Assembly: GCA_021740625.1 (NCBI GenBank)
Contig: JAIOZK010000023.1
Location: 1 to 63,642 of the forward strand
Origin: Bacteroidales bacterium
Lineage (GTDB): Bacteria > Bacteroidota > Bacteroidia > Bacteroidales > JAIOZK01
Direction of reading: 5' to 3'
Length of the DNA stretch: 63,642 nt
The notes under the pieces were generated by a model. It was given only the letters and a program-made list of their open reading frames with translations, did no database searches and was not told the DNA's origin. The translations under genes were made by a program, and so were the position numbers. Below, in pieces: positions 54,105 to 60,085 of the stretch (position 1 is its first letter; every line of letters begins with the position of its first letter).

Positions 54105-54479
54105 CTAAGCCTGCTTCACTTCGAATATATTACCGGAATTATCCCTGATAAATATCAGATCAAATTTATCTCTTTCGATCCGTTCAACAGTATAATTCTT
54201 TTGCCGGGCATATTCAACAATCTTTTCCCGCTCATTGACAGATATACAAATATGCCGGTAAGTAGGCTGCTGATCCTCACGGTTGAGAAAAACTTCAAGT
54301 CTCACATTTCCATTCTTCAGCAAAAACACATCTGCAGACTTGTCAATATGGAAAATCCTTGCGGACAATTCATTGTTGATCTCAAAACTTTTCTCAAGCT
54401 CAAAGCCCAATACATCGATATAAAAACCATTTATTTCTTCTTTATCGCGGCAACTCATTGCCATGTGTTGAAAGTCCAT
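54105..54479 (-). CDS. VOC (glyoxalase-fold) protein
   Basis: 124 residues, two beta-alpha-beta-beta-beta modules. Landmarks: DFQHMAMSCRDKEEINGFYIDVLGF (in parts FYIDVLGFELEKSF), RLEVFLNREDQQPTYRHICISV, and IFIRDNSGNIFEVKQ at the end. Possible metal ligands H5, H77 and E121. Enzyme reaction not deducible. Closely packed in the operon. Confidence 0.88.
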   Translation of the reverse strand: MDFQHMAMSCRDKEEINGFYIDVLGFELEKSFEINNELSARIFHIDKSADVFLLKNGNVRLEVFLNREDQQPTYRHICISVNEREKIVEYARQKNYTVERIERDKFDLIFIRDNSGNIFEVKQA

Positions 54480-54506
54480 ATCATATATTCTTTTATCAAT
54501 TCATTA

Positions 54507-55544
54507 TCAAATGCCCATACTGAGACCGATCAATCCGAAAACCAAAGCGATGATCACATTTACAAGTTTTACGGCAAGAAAAGCACGCTTGGATTCGGCC
54601 AGTAGGGGCAAGGAGCCATGTCCATCCTGCGAAATAGAGCTGGCCATTAAAATACTGAAAGGAATAGATCCCTGAGCGAACAAAGTAACGAATACCAGAT
54701 GAGGGCCCGACTCAGGGATTATTCCAATCAGTATGGCAAACACTAAGACAACAAACAGATTATTGGCGAGCAGTTCGTTTAAATCTACATAATGAAGCAA
54801 TATACCGAAAACAAGCAATGTACCGAAGGTCCAGTAAAAGATCCTTGGTACATGTTGTTTTGCCACATGTCCCCAAAGGTGATCCTTGAGGAAATGCTCA
54901 GGAACACTGACAACAATGAACAAAGAAAAAGCAACAGCCAGCAAAAGGCTGATTCTGACCCACATTTTGGCGTTTCCTGCCAGTATGCCCGTGAGTATCA
55001 GCACAAAAAGTGTCAGTACGGTCAGGATCAGCAGCAAACGGTATACTGAGGGCCTTGTAATCTGTGGAATGAATTTTTCCTTTTGAAAACATCTGCATTT
55101 TTCCTCAGCATGAAGTGGAAAACGATTCCCGGAGAATTTCTCCAGTATCTTATGCGGTGTGTAGAAACGATCGGTGAGGTAACCCGCAAGAATACCCAGG
55201 GCGAACAAGATCAGTGTAAGGACAAGGGTTGTTTGGGGAAACATGGCCAGCATAACAAAAGCCTCATCTCCACTGGTTGCGATCATGGCAGTAACAATGG
55301 CACCAAAAGATATCATGCGGTGCGAGAAAAGTGCCACTGCTGTAAAAGCCCCCATGCATCCGGGGATAGCTCCCAGCGAGGCAGCCAGCAGATACTGTTT
55401 CCATTTTTTATCCAGTACTTTCCCCTGCCAGATTCCCCTGGTCTGAACATTGATATATTCGATGACCAGCATCATCACGAAAACGAAACCGGTGATCATC
55501 ACAGCCCTTTTCAGGATCTGGACCGATTCCAGCAAGACATCCAT
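54507..55544 (-). CDS. putative 10-TM metal/arsenic exporter
   Basis: 345 residues with about ten membrane helices in two halves, each with a conserved polar motif: AIPGCMGAFTAVALFSH and ATSGDEAFVMLAMFP in the first half; IPESGPHLVFVTLFAQGSIP and SSISQDGHGSLPLLAESKRAF in the second. This is the pattern of the 10-TM putative heavy-metal exporter/ArsP_2 family. A cytosolic loop contains HAEEKCRCF. Starts 3 bp after the NifX-like gene. Substrate unknown; an ArsR-type operator at the operon promoter fits metal or metalloid control. Confidence 0.85.
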   Translation of the reverse strand: MDVLLESVQILKRAVMITGFVFVMMLVIEYINVQTRGIWQGKVLDKKWKQYLLAASLGAIPGCMGAFTAVALFSHRMISFGAIVTAMIATSGDEAFVMLAMFPQTTLVLTLILFALGILAGYLTDRFYTPHKILEKFSGNRFPLHAEEKCRCFQKEKFIPQITRPSVYRLLLILTVLTLFVLILTGILAGNAKMWVRISLLLAVAFSLFIVVSVPEHFLKDHLWGHVAKQHVPRIFYWTFGTLLVFGILLHYVDLNELLANNLFVVLVFAILIGIIPESGPHLVFVTLFAQGSIPFSILMASSISQDGHGSLPLLAESKRAFLAVKLVNVIIALVFGLIGLSMGI

Positions 55545-55547
55545 ATC

Positions 55548-55886
55548 TCAGAATTTTTCCAGTGTTTTGTTTTCGTATGCCTGATAAGCCTCTTTCACAT
55601 TCATATTACCGGCACCTACAAAAATTTCCACCCCTGCCTTTTCAAGCACAGCAGATGCATTTCCCCCCGGACCATTGCCCGTGATGATAACATCTGCACC
55701 CAGATCAAAGATCTTCTGGGCAGTTTTGGGTCCTGCCCCATGGGCTTCTTTTTCAATATCCCGGTTGTCAAGATATTTGAAAACATCTTTCTCCTCATCA
55801 TAGATCAATAAAAAGTCTGCCCTTCCAAACCTTGGATCCATCATGGCATTCCAATCCATGCCTTTTGTTGTAAATAGTATTTTCAT
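55548..55886 (-). CDS. NifX/MTH1175-like (orange-protein family) protein
   Basis: 112 residues from ATG 55886, which overlaps the stop of the preceding ATPase gene (ATGA); an earlier in-frame ATG at 55934 lies inside that gene. Motifs: MDPRFGRADFLLIYDEE, HGAGPKTAQKIFDLGADVIITGNGPGGNASAVLEKAGVEIFVG (in parts ADVIITGNGPGGNA). Members of this family bind small metal clusters, e.g. the Mo-Cu cluster of orange protein. Downstream of two MinD-like ATPases, as in ORP operons. Confidence 0.9.
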   Translation of the reverse strand: MKILFTTKGMDWNAMMDPRFGRADFLLIYDEEKDVFKYLDNRDIEKEAHGAGPKTAQKIFDLGADVIITGNGPGGNASAVLEKAGVEIFVGAGNMNVKEAYQAYENKTLEKF

Positions 55887-56776
55887 TTTTTCTGTTTTAC
55901 CTGATTGACATAATAATTCACTTTCTCCCAGCAAAAATTCATCAATTGTTGCATTGCTTTATCATCGTATTCTGCCATGGTCTTGCCCTGTATCATGGCT
56001 TGCGTAAAAACCTCATCATAGGGTATCTCTGCAATAAAATCGATGGATTCTTCTGACATAAATTCGCGAATTGCTTCACTGATATGCGGATTCAGATCAT
56101 GCTTATTGATGATGCAACCGCTTTTTATTTTAAATTTTTTCACCAGGGCATGAATCCTTCTGAGATCATGCAAACCCGATATGCTTGGCTCGGTAACAAG
56201 CACCACATAATCTGCGCCTGAGAGCGAAGATACCACAGGGCATCCCACACCCGGTGAACCATCCACGATGATCATGTCAGCATTCTTTTCTCTGGCAATC
56301 CTTTGGGCTTCATTCTTCACCTTTGCCACGAATTTACCGGAATTATCCGCACCAATCTTCAGCTTTGCATGGGCCATGATACTGCCGGTTTTTATTGCAG
56401 AAATAAAAGAACGGCCCACATGCTGCTCGATATCTTCAATGGCTTGTTCCGGACAAATTTTAGAGCAATAACCACATCCTTCGCAATTTAATGGATCGAC
56501 GGAATACTTTCCATCCTGAACACGAATAGCATCAAAGCGGCAAATTTCTCCACAATCACCACATGAGGTGCATTTTTCCTGGTCAATGACAGCAAGTTTC
56601 CCACTGTAAAAATCTTCCCCATTCTCAAAGTCCGGTTCCAGCAGCAGGTGCATATCGGCTGCATCCACATCGCAATCGGCCAGGATCACATCCTTGCCAC
56701 CCAGCACACCAAAAGAAGCTGCGATTGAAGTTTTACCGGTTCCACCTTTTCCTGATATGATCACGATTTCTTTCAT
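55883..56776 (-). CDS. MinD/Mrp-type ATPase with ferredoxin insert (ORP-type)
   Basis: 297 residues. Deviant Walker A SGKGGTGKTS at 8-17, an inserted 2x[4Fe-4S] ferredoxin domain (about 62-110; CTSCGDCGEIC, CEGCGYCSKIC), then IIVDGSPGVGCPVVSSLSG (Walker B/switch) . In Desulfovibrio such ATPases accompany the orange protein. Probably assembles or inserts a metal cluster. SD GGAGG before the ATG; overlaps the neighbouring ATPase gene by 4 bp. Confidence 0.92.
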   Translation of the reverse strand: MKEIVIISGKGGTGKTSIAASFGVLGGKDVILADCDVDAADMHLLLEPDFENGEDFYSGKLAVIDQEKCTSCGDCGEICRFDAIRVQDGKYSVDPLNCEGCGYCSKICPEQAIEDIEQHVGRSFISAIKTGSIMAHAKLKIGADNSGKFVAKVKNEAQRIAREKNADMIIVDGSPGVGCPVVSSLSGADYVVLVTEPSISGLHDLRRIHALVKKFKIKSGCIINKHDLNPHISEAIREFMSEESIDFIAEIPYDEVFTQAMIQGKTMAEYDDKAMQQLMNFCWEKVNYYVNQVKQKK

Positions 56777-57642
56777 GACCTCCCTCCTTTTCCAATCCTT
56801 AACACATGATCCCTGATCTTTTCAAAGGCAGCCCTGACATCCTCCAGCTTGTCATAGATCAATTCACCGCCGGAGTATAGCCTGGCGATTTCTCTTTTAT
56901 TCGGAATGGTGGCAATGATGGGTATTTTATTGTTTTTGCAGTAATCCCTGATTTCTTTATCATCCCCTATCCCATGTCGATTGATCACCACCCCGAATTT
57001 CTTTTGCATTTCCAACATGGTTTCAACTGCCAGTTTCAAGTCGTGAAATCCGAAAGGCGTAGGTTCGGTAACCAGGATAATATAATCAGCGCCTTTGCTT
57101 GCCTCAATTACCGGGCAAGAGGTTCCAGGCGGGGCATCATAAATCCTGATCTCATCATGCCCAAAATGCTCTTCAACATAACCCAGAGTTTGTGCAATCA
57201 ATGGAACAGCCTGCTCCTGCCCTATGTCCAGGTGGCTCTCCACAAAATCAATTTCCTTTACTTTGCGGTATTTTAGCTCTCCCATTCTTTGCCGGATCAT
57301 GGGCAGTGAGAAAGTGGGGCATAATTCGGAACAGGCATAACAACTGTGGCAAAGTTCAGGAAAAACCATGATTTGTTGCCCCAGTTGTATGATTGCATGG
57401 AAGTTGCAGTTTTTTTGGCATTCTCCACACAGCGTACATGTACTTTCCTCCCATTCGGGGATATGTTTGTACATGATTTCTTTTTGCACCAGGTTACCAT
57501 GCAAAAACAAACCTGAATTGGGTTCTTCCACATCCAGATCGGTAAGTACGACCTTATGATTTTCCGACAGCAAAGCTGCCAGGTTGACTGAGAGCGTAGT
57601 TTTCCCTGTTCCGCCTTTTCCACTAGCGATGGCTATTTTCAT
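56773..57642 (-). CDS. MinD/Mrp-type ATPase with ferredoxin insert (ORP-type), second copy
   Basis: 289 residues, paralogue of the next gene. Walker A SGKGGTGKTT at 7-16, ferredoxin insert with CTLCGECQKNC and CHSCYACSELC (about 68-110), and YDAPPGTSCPVIEA. Two paralogous MinD-ferredoxin ATPases side by side are the hallmark of ORP-like loci and may act as a heterodimer. Confidence 0.92.
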   Translation of the reverse strand: MKIAIASGKGGTGKTTLSVNLAALLSENHKVVLTDLDVEEPNSGLFLHGNLVQKEIMYKHIPEWEESTCTLCGECQKNCNFHAIIQLGQQIMVFPELCHSCYACSELCPTFSLPMIRQRMGELKYRKVKEIDFVESHLDIGQEQAVPLIAQTLGYVEEHFGHDEIRIYDAPPGTSCPVIEASKGADYIILVTEPTPFGFHDLKLAVETMLEMQKKFGVVINRHGIGDDKEIRDYCKNNKIPIIATIPNKREIARLYSGGELIYDKLEDVRAAFEKIRDHVLRIGKGGRS

Positions 57643-57680
57643 CCTCTTTTCAGACTTAGTGCTTAAATACTCAATCTAAT

Positions 57681-57872
57681 CTATTCGTGCGATATGGCTT
57701 CCACAGGACATTCCTCCTCAGCAGTCATGGCACAATCCTGCAAATCTTCCGGAACAGGATCCAGAATAACCTTTGCCATTTCACCATCATCACTCATCTG
57801 AAAAACATCCGGACATGCCTCTTCGCATGCGGCGCATCCAATGCATAAATCCTCGTCAACAATAAATTTCAT
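57681..57872 (-). CDS. single-cluster [4Fe-4S] ferredoxin
   Basis: 63 residues. C10-x2-C13-x2-C16 and C55-Pro can bind one cluster; C20 and C47 are placed as the disulfide pair of Desulfovibrio gigas-type ferredoxins. Strongly acidic. Lies 39 bp before the MinD-ferredoxin ATPases, so it probably gives them electrons. Confidence 0.93.
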   Translation of the reverse strand: MKFIVDEDLCIGCAACEEACPDVFQMSDDGEMAKVILDPVPEDLQDCAMTAEEECPVEAISHE

Positions 57873-57978
57873 AAATCAAGCATTTTTAAAATCCATTCAA
57901 TAAATTTAGAGTGAGTGACCGGATGACCAACGAATCAACAGACTGATAATGACAAAACTTTCGGGTCATCCAGTCAAC

Positions 57979-58098
57979 TCAAACTGATTTGAACACTTTA
58001 CTCCAACCATCTGTTTCAGTTTCCAGCTTTCCTGCCACATCAAAACTTTTGCGGGGTTTTGCCTCGGATAACATCCAGGTTCTGGCAGGCAGTTTCAA
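57979..58098 (-). CDS. possible short protein, uncertain
   Basis: A 39-codon frame from TTG 58098 (or 31 codons from ATG 58074) that begins 13 bases after the stop codon of the preceding gene and has coding-like composition (LPARTWMLSEAKPRK; KLETETDGWSKVF). No recognisable family. Could be a real micro-protein of the operon or a decayed fragment. Confidence 0.3.
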   Translation of the reverse strand: MKLPARTWMLSEAKPRKSFDVAGKLETETDGWSKVFKSV

Positions 58099-58110
58099 TT
58101 CCGGGATGCA

Positions 58111-58332
58111 TTATTTCTTGCTTTCCAACAGCTCTTCCCTGATCATGGTCTTACCACAATTCGGACACTTTAGCTCAGTGCACTTTACACCCTGCTGATG
58201 TGGCACTTTTTCACCGCATTTGGCGCATACGCAATAGCCGCCAACTCCAAAGCCACCACCCCGGTTCCTGCCCCTTCCACCGCCTCGTCCAAGTCCTCTT
58301 CCCGGTTGATTTCTATTTCCTCCATTCGACAT
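58111..58332 (-). CDS. Gly/Arg-rich zinc-ribbon protein
   Basis: 73 residues. A Gly/Arg/Asn-rich first half (GRGLGRGGGRGRNRGGG) is followed by a zinc ribbon: C-x-C-x2-C (YCVCAKC) and C-x4-C-x2-C (CTELKCPNC). Similar small proteins accompany NifX/ORP-type genes in anaerobes. Function unknown. Eight bases after the DUF5320 gene. Confidence 0.82.
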   Translation of the reverse strand: MSNGGNRNQPGRGLGRGGGRGRNRGGGFGVGGYCVCAKCGEKVPHQQGVKCTELKCPNCGKTMIREELLESKK

Positions 58333-58340
58333 AGCGTTCC

Positions 58341-58655
58341 TTATTTTTCGTTATCACTTTTTTTCTTCAGTTGATCTTCGAGATAAGAGATCTGGTTTTT
58401 GAGCACATTGATCTCATCTTCGATCGCATCCTTATTTTCGGCGCCACGGTATACTTGTCTTCTTCCATAACCGAAACCAAAACCACCGCCGAAACGGAAG
58501 CCTCTTCCACGACCTCTTCCTCCGAAACCACGACCACGACCGAATCCATAACCGCCGTATCCCGGATCAACATCTGATTCACCGGCGCAATCTCCCATGC
58601 GCCAACCCGTCATTGGGCCCATACCTTGGGGACCCGTTCTGTCTCTTCCTGGCAT
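58341..58655 (-). CDS. DUF5320-type Gly/Arg-rich protein
   Basis: 104 residues from ATG 58655, fixed by a Shine-Dalgarno site; a longer frame reaching 58709 starts inside the operator. It begins MPGRDRTGPQGMGPMTGW, the DUF5320 opening, goes on with a long GRGRG/GFGRG tract (about 35-70) and ends in a coiled coil (DEINVLKNQISYLEDQLKKK). The family goes with NifX/ORP-type clusters. First gene of the operon that runs down to 51704. Confidence 0.88.
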   Translation of the reverse strand: MPGRDRTGPQGMGPMTGWRMGDCAGESDVDPGYGGYGFGRGRGFGGRGRGRGFRFGGGFGFGYGRRQVYRGAENKDAIEDEINVLKNQISYLEDQLKKKSDNEK

Positions 58656-58659
58656 AATT

Positions 58660-58666
58660 ACCTCCT
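58660..58666 (-). promoter_or_regulatory. Shine-Dalgarno site of the DUF5320 gene
   Basis: AGGAGGT, 4 bases before ATG 58655 on the minus strand. Confidence 0.8.
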
Positions 58667-58685
58667 GTTTTTTAGATTCACAATG

Positions 58686-58693
58686 CAAATATA
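58686..58693 (-). promoter_or_regulatory. -7 promoter element of the ORP-like operon
   Basis: TATATTTG on the minus strand, 30 bp before the DUF5320 start. Confidence 0.65.
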
Positions 58694-58709
58694 ATGAACA
58701 TATGTTCAT
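58694..58709. promoter_or_regulatory. ArsR/SmtB-type operator-like palindrome
   Basis: Perfect 16-bp palindrome ATGAACATATGTTCAT. The 12-bp core GAACATATGTTC (58696-58707) is two bases upstream of the -7 box, as at 44803-44814. Confidence 0.8.
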
Positions 58710-58972
58710 AATAAAAGAAAATAAAGCATGATATAAATCACACTTTATAACAAAAATGAAACCTTACCTGTAGGAACATCCTGCATATCTGAATAAGAAA
58801 AGATAATTGGAAAAGTGGAATTAAAGTTTTATCTCTAACTTCCCGCTTTCATTGAAAATATGACATTCATCAGTATCAATCTTATAAGAATCCACATAAA
58901 CTTGTATTCCGGTATTTCATTTTCTGATCCTGGTTTCAGAAATTCATCCAAGGCTTCGGTATATGTAACAAA

Positions 58973-59025
58973 AGCCCTCCGGGAATATTGTCCGGCCATT
59001 TCGTATATTTGCCCACAGGAGGGCT
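58973..59025. repeat. inverted repeat upstream of crcB
   Basis: AGCCCTCC (58973-58980) pairs with GGAGGGCT (59018-59025); an internal CCGG pair lies within. The stem spans the crcB -7 box TATATTTG (59004-59011), so it may be an operator or a cruciform and not an mRNA leader structure. It lacks the conserved bases of the fluoride riboswitch. Confidence 0.6.
59004..59011 (+). promoter_or_regulatory. -7 promoter element of crcB
   Basis: TATATTTG, 61 bp before the crcB start codon. Confidence 0.5.
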
Positions 59026-59072
59026 CTGTAATCAGCATACAAAACCAATCTGAACAACCCAAACGAAACAAA

Positions 59073-59447
59073 ATGAAAATACTGCTAATTGTCGGAACCG
59101 GTAGTTTTGCCGGTGGGATCCTGCGCTATCTCACCGGGATCCTATTGCAACGAATGACCCAGAGCGTTTATCCTTACGGAACGCTAACTGCCAACATCAT
59201 CGGATGTTTCCTGATCGGTATCTTTTTCGGAATTGCAGAAAAAGGGAATATTCTGACACCTGAATGGAGGATATTTCTCACCACCGGACTTTGTGGTGGT
59301 TTCACGACCTTCAGCACCTTTTCGCTGGATGCACTCCACCTTATGAATGACAGGGGAATAATCACTGCCCTGGCTTATATAGGCATAAGCATCTTCATTG
59401 GTATATTGTTTACTTTTTCAGGAATCCTTATTACAAGAGCGATATGA
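59073..59447 (+). CDS. crcB: fluoride exporter CrcB/Fluc
   Basis: 124 residues from ATG 59073; the upstream in-frame extension has no similarity to the family. Four membrane helices, with conserved GGILRYL, YGTLTANIIGCFLIG and the TTGLCGGFTTFSTFS motif that holds the phenylalanine fluoride track and the central Na+ site. Acts as a homodimeric fluoride channel. Stop overlaps the DUF190 start (ATGA). Confidence 0.93.
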   Translation: MKILLIVGTGSFAGGILRYLTGILLQRMTQSVYPYGTLTANIIGCFLIGIFFGIAEKGNILTPEWRIFLTTGLCGGFTTFSTFSLDALHLMNDRGIITALAYIGISIFIGILFTFSGILITRAI

Positions 59448-59797
59448 TCATGAAACAGGAGAAAGAAAAAAAATTGTTGCGCATTTTTATTGGTGAAGCC
59501 GAAAAATACAAAAGCCGGCCCCTTTACGAAGCCATCGTGTACGCAGCAAAAAAAGCAGGCCTTGCAGGAGCTACTGTAAGCCGCGGATTGATGTCGTTTG
59601 GTGCAAACAGCCGAATCCATACCATGAAGATTTTGTCCCTTTCGCATGACCTGCCCATGATCATAGAGATCGTGGACGAAACCGAAAAGATCAGCCCTTT
59701 CCTGGAAGTGCTGGACAAGATGTTCGAAAAATGTGGAGCAGGAGGTATGATTACCATGGAGAAGATTGAGGTGATACGGTACCGGGAGAAGCATTAG
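59444..59797 (+). CDS. DUF190 (PII-like) protein
   Basis: 117 residues. LLRIFIGEAEKYKSRPLYEAIV, AKKAGLAGATVSRGLMSFG and LPMIIEIVDETEKI are the DUF190 landmarks (each seen in part). The fold is like PII signalling proteins. Commonly coupled to crcB, so it may control the exporter. Start may be at the third codon (also Met). Confidence 0.92.
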   Translation: MIMKQEKEKKLLRIFIGEAEKYKSRPLYEAIVYAAKKAGLAGATVSRGLMSFGANSRIHTMKILSLSHDLPMIIEIVDETEKISPFLEVLDKMFEKCGAGGMITMEKIEVIRYREKH

Positions 59798-60055
59798 GGC
59801 TGGAACCCGGCAGTCGGCAGCAGGCAGTCGGAAATCAGCAAACGATGATATACCCAAAACATGAACCCTAAAAAATGGAAAATTCCGAATGTACAATGCC
59901 GAATGTACAATTCAATATGTAAAATGCTTTGTATCCGTAAATTCAGTGAATTAATCTTTATTTTCCATTCGGCATTCTGCATTTTCAAAGTTCCATTTAC
60001 TTGTGCAGGCAAAAAAACTTATCATTGAGTTAACCTTCCTTCGCCCGTCAAGGTT

Positions 60056-60063
60056 TATTTTTG
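60056..60063 (+). promoter_or_regulatory. -7 promoter element of the phosphoesterase gene
   Basis: TATTTTTG, 22 bp before the start codon. The preceding 59798-60050 is low-complexity sequence (CGGCAGTCGGCAGCAGG and AATGTACAATGCCGAATG-type repeats) without a gene. Confidence 0.5.
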
Positions 60064-60085
60064 TATTGAACAAAACAATTGCACA

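Larger units (their letters stand above)
58710..59072. other. divergent region between the ORP-like operon and crcB
   Basis: Holds the two promoters. I find no convincing gene. A frame running from 58860 into crcB is not supported, since crcB has a good start at 59073. A 53-bp stem lies in front of crcB (next entry). Confidence 0.6.

Noticed and set aside
54803-55811. Long + strand open frames opposite the exporter and NifX-like genes
   Set aside because: They are antisense shadows of well-supported genes and lack family features.
51704-57642. Nitrogenase cofactor cluster (nifB/nifX, nifH-like ATPases)
   Set aside because: The ATPases are MinD/Mrp type with ferredoxin inserts, there is no radical SAM NifB domain, and nifHDK are absent; an ORP-like locus fits better.
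58835-59071. Minus-strand 78-codon frame opposite the crcB promoter
   Set aside because: It ends and starts within promoter elements of the flanking genes and has no recognisable motif.
58860-59072. In-frame extension of crcB to a start at 58860
   Set aside because: The extension has no similarity to CrcB and contains the -7 box; CrcB proteins start at the residue encoded at 59073.
59018-59072. Fluoride riboswitch before crcB
   Set aside because: The conserved GATG, stem and pseudoknot bases are not seen.
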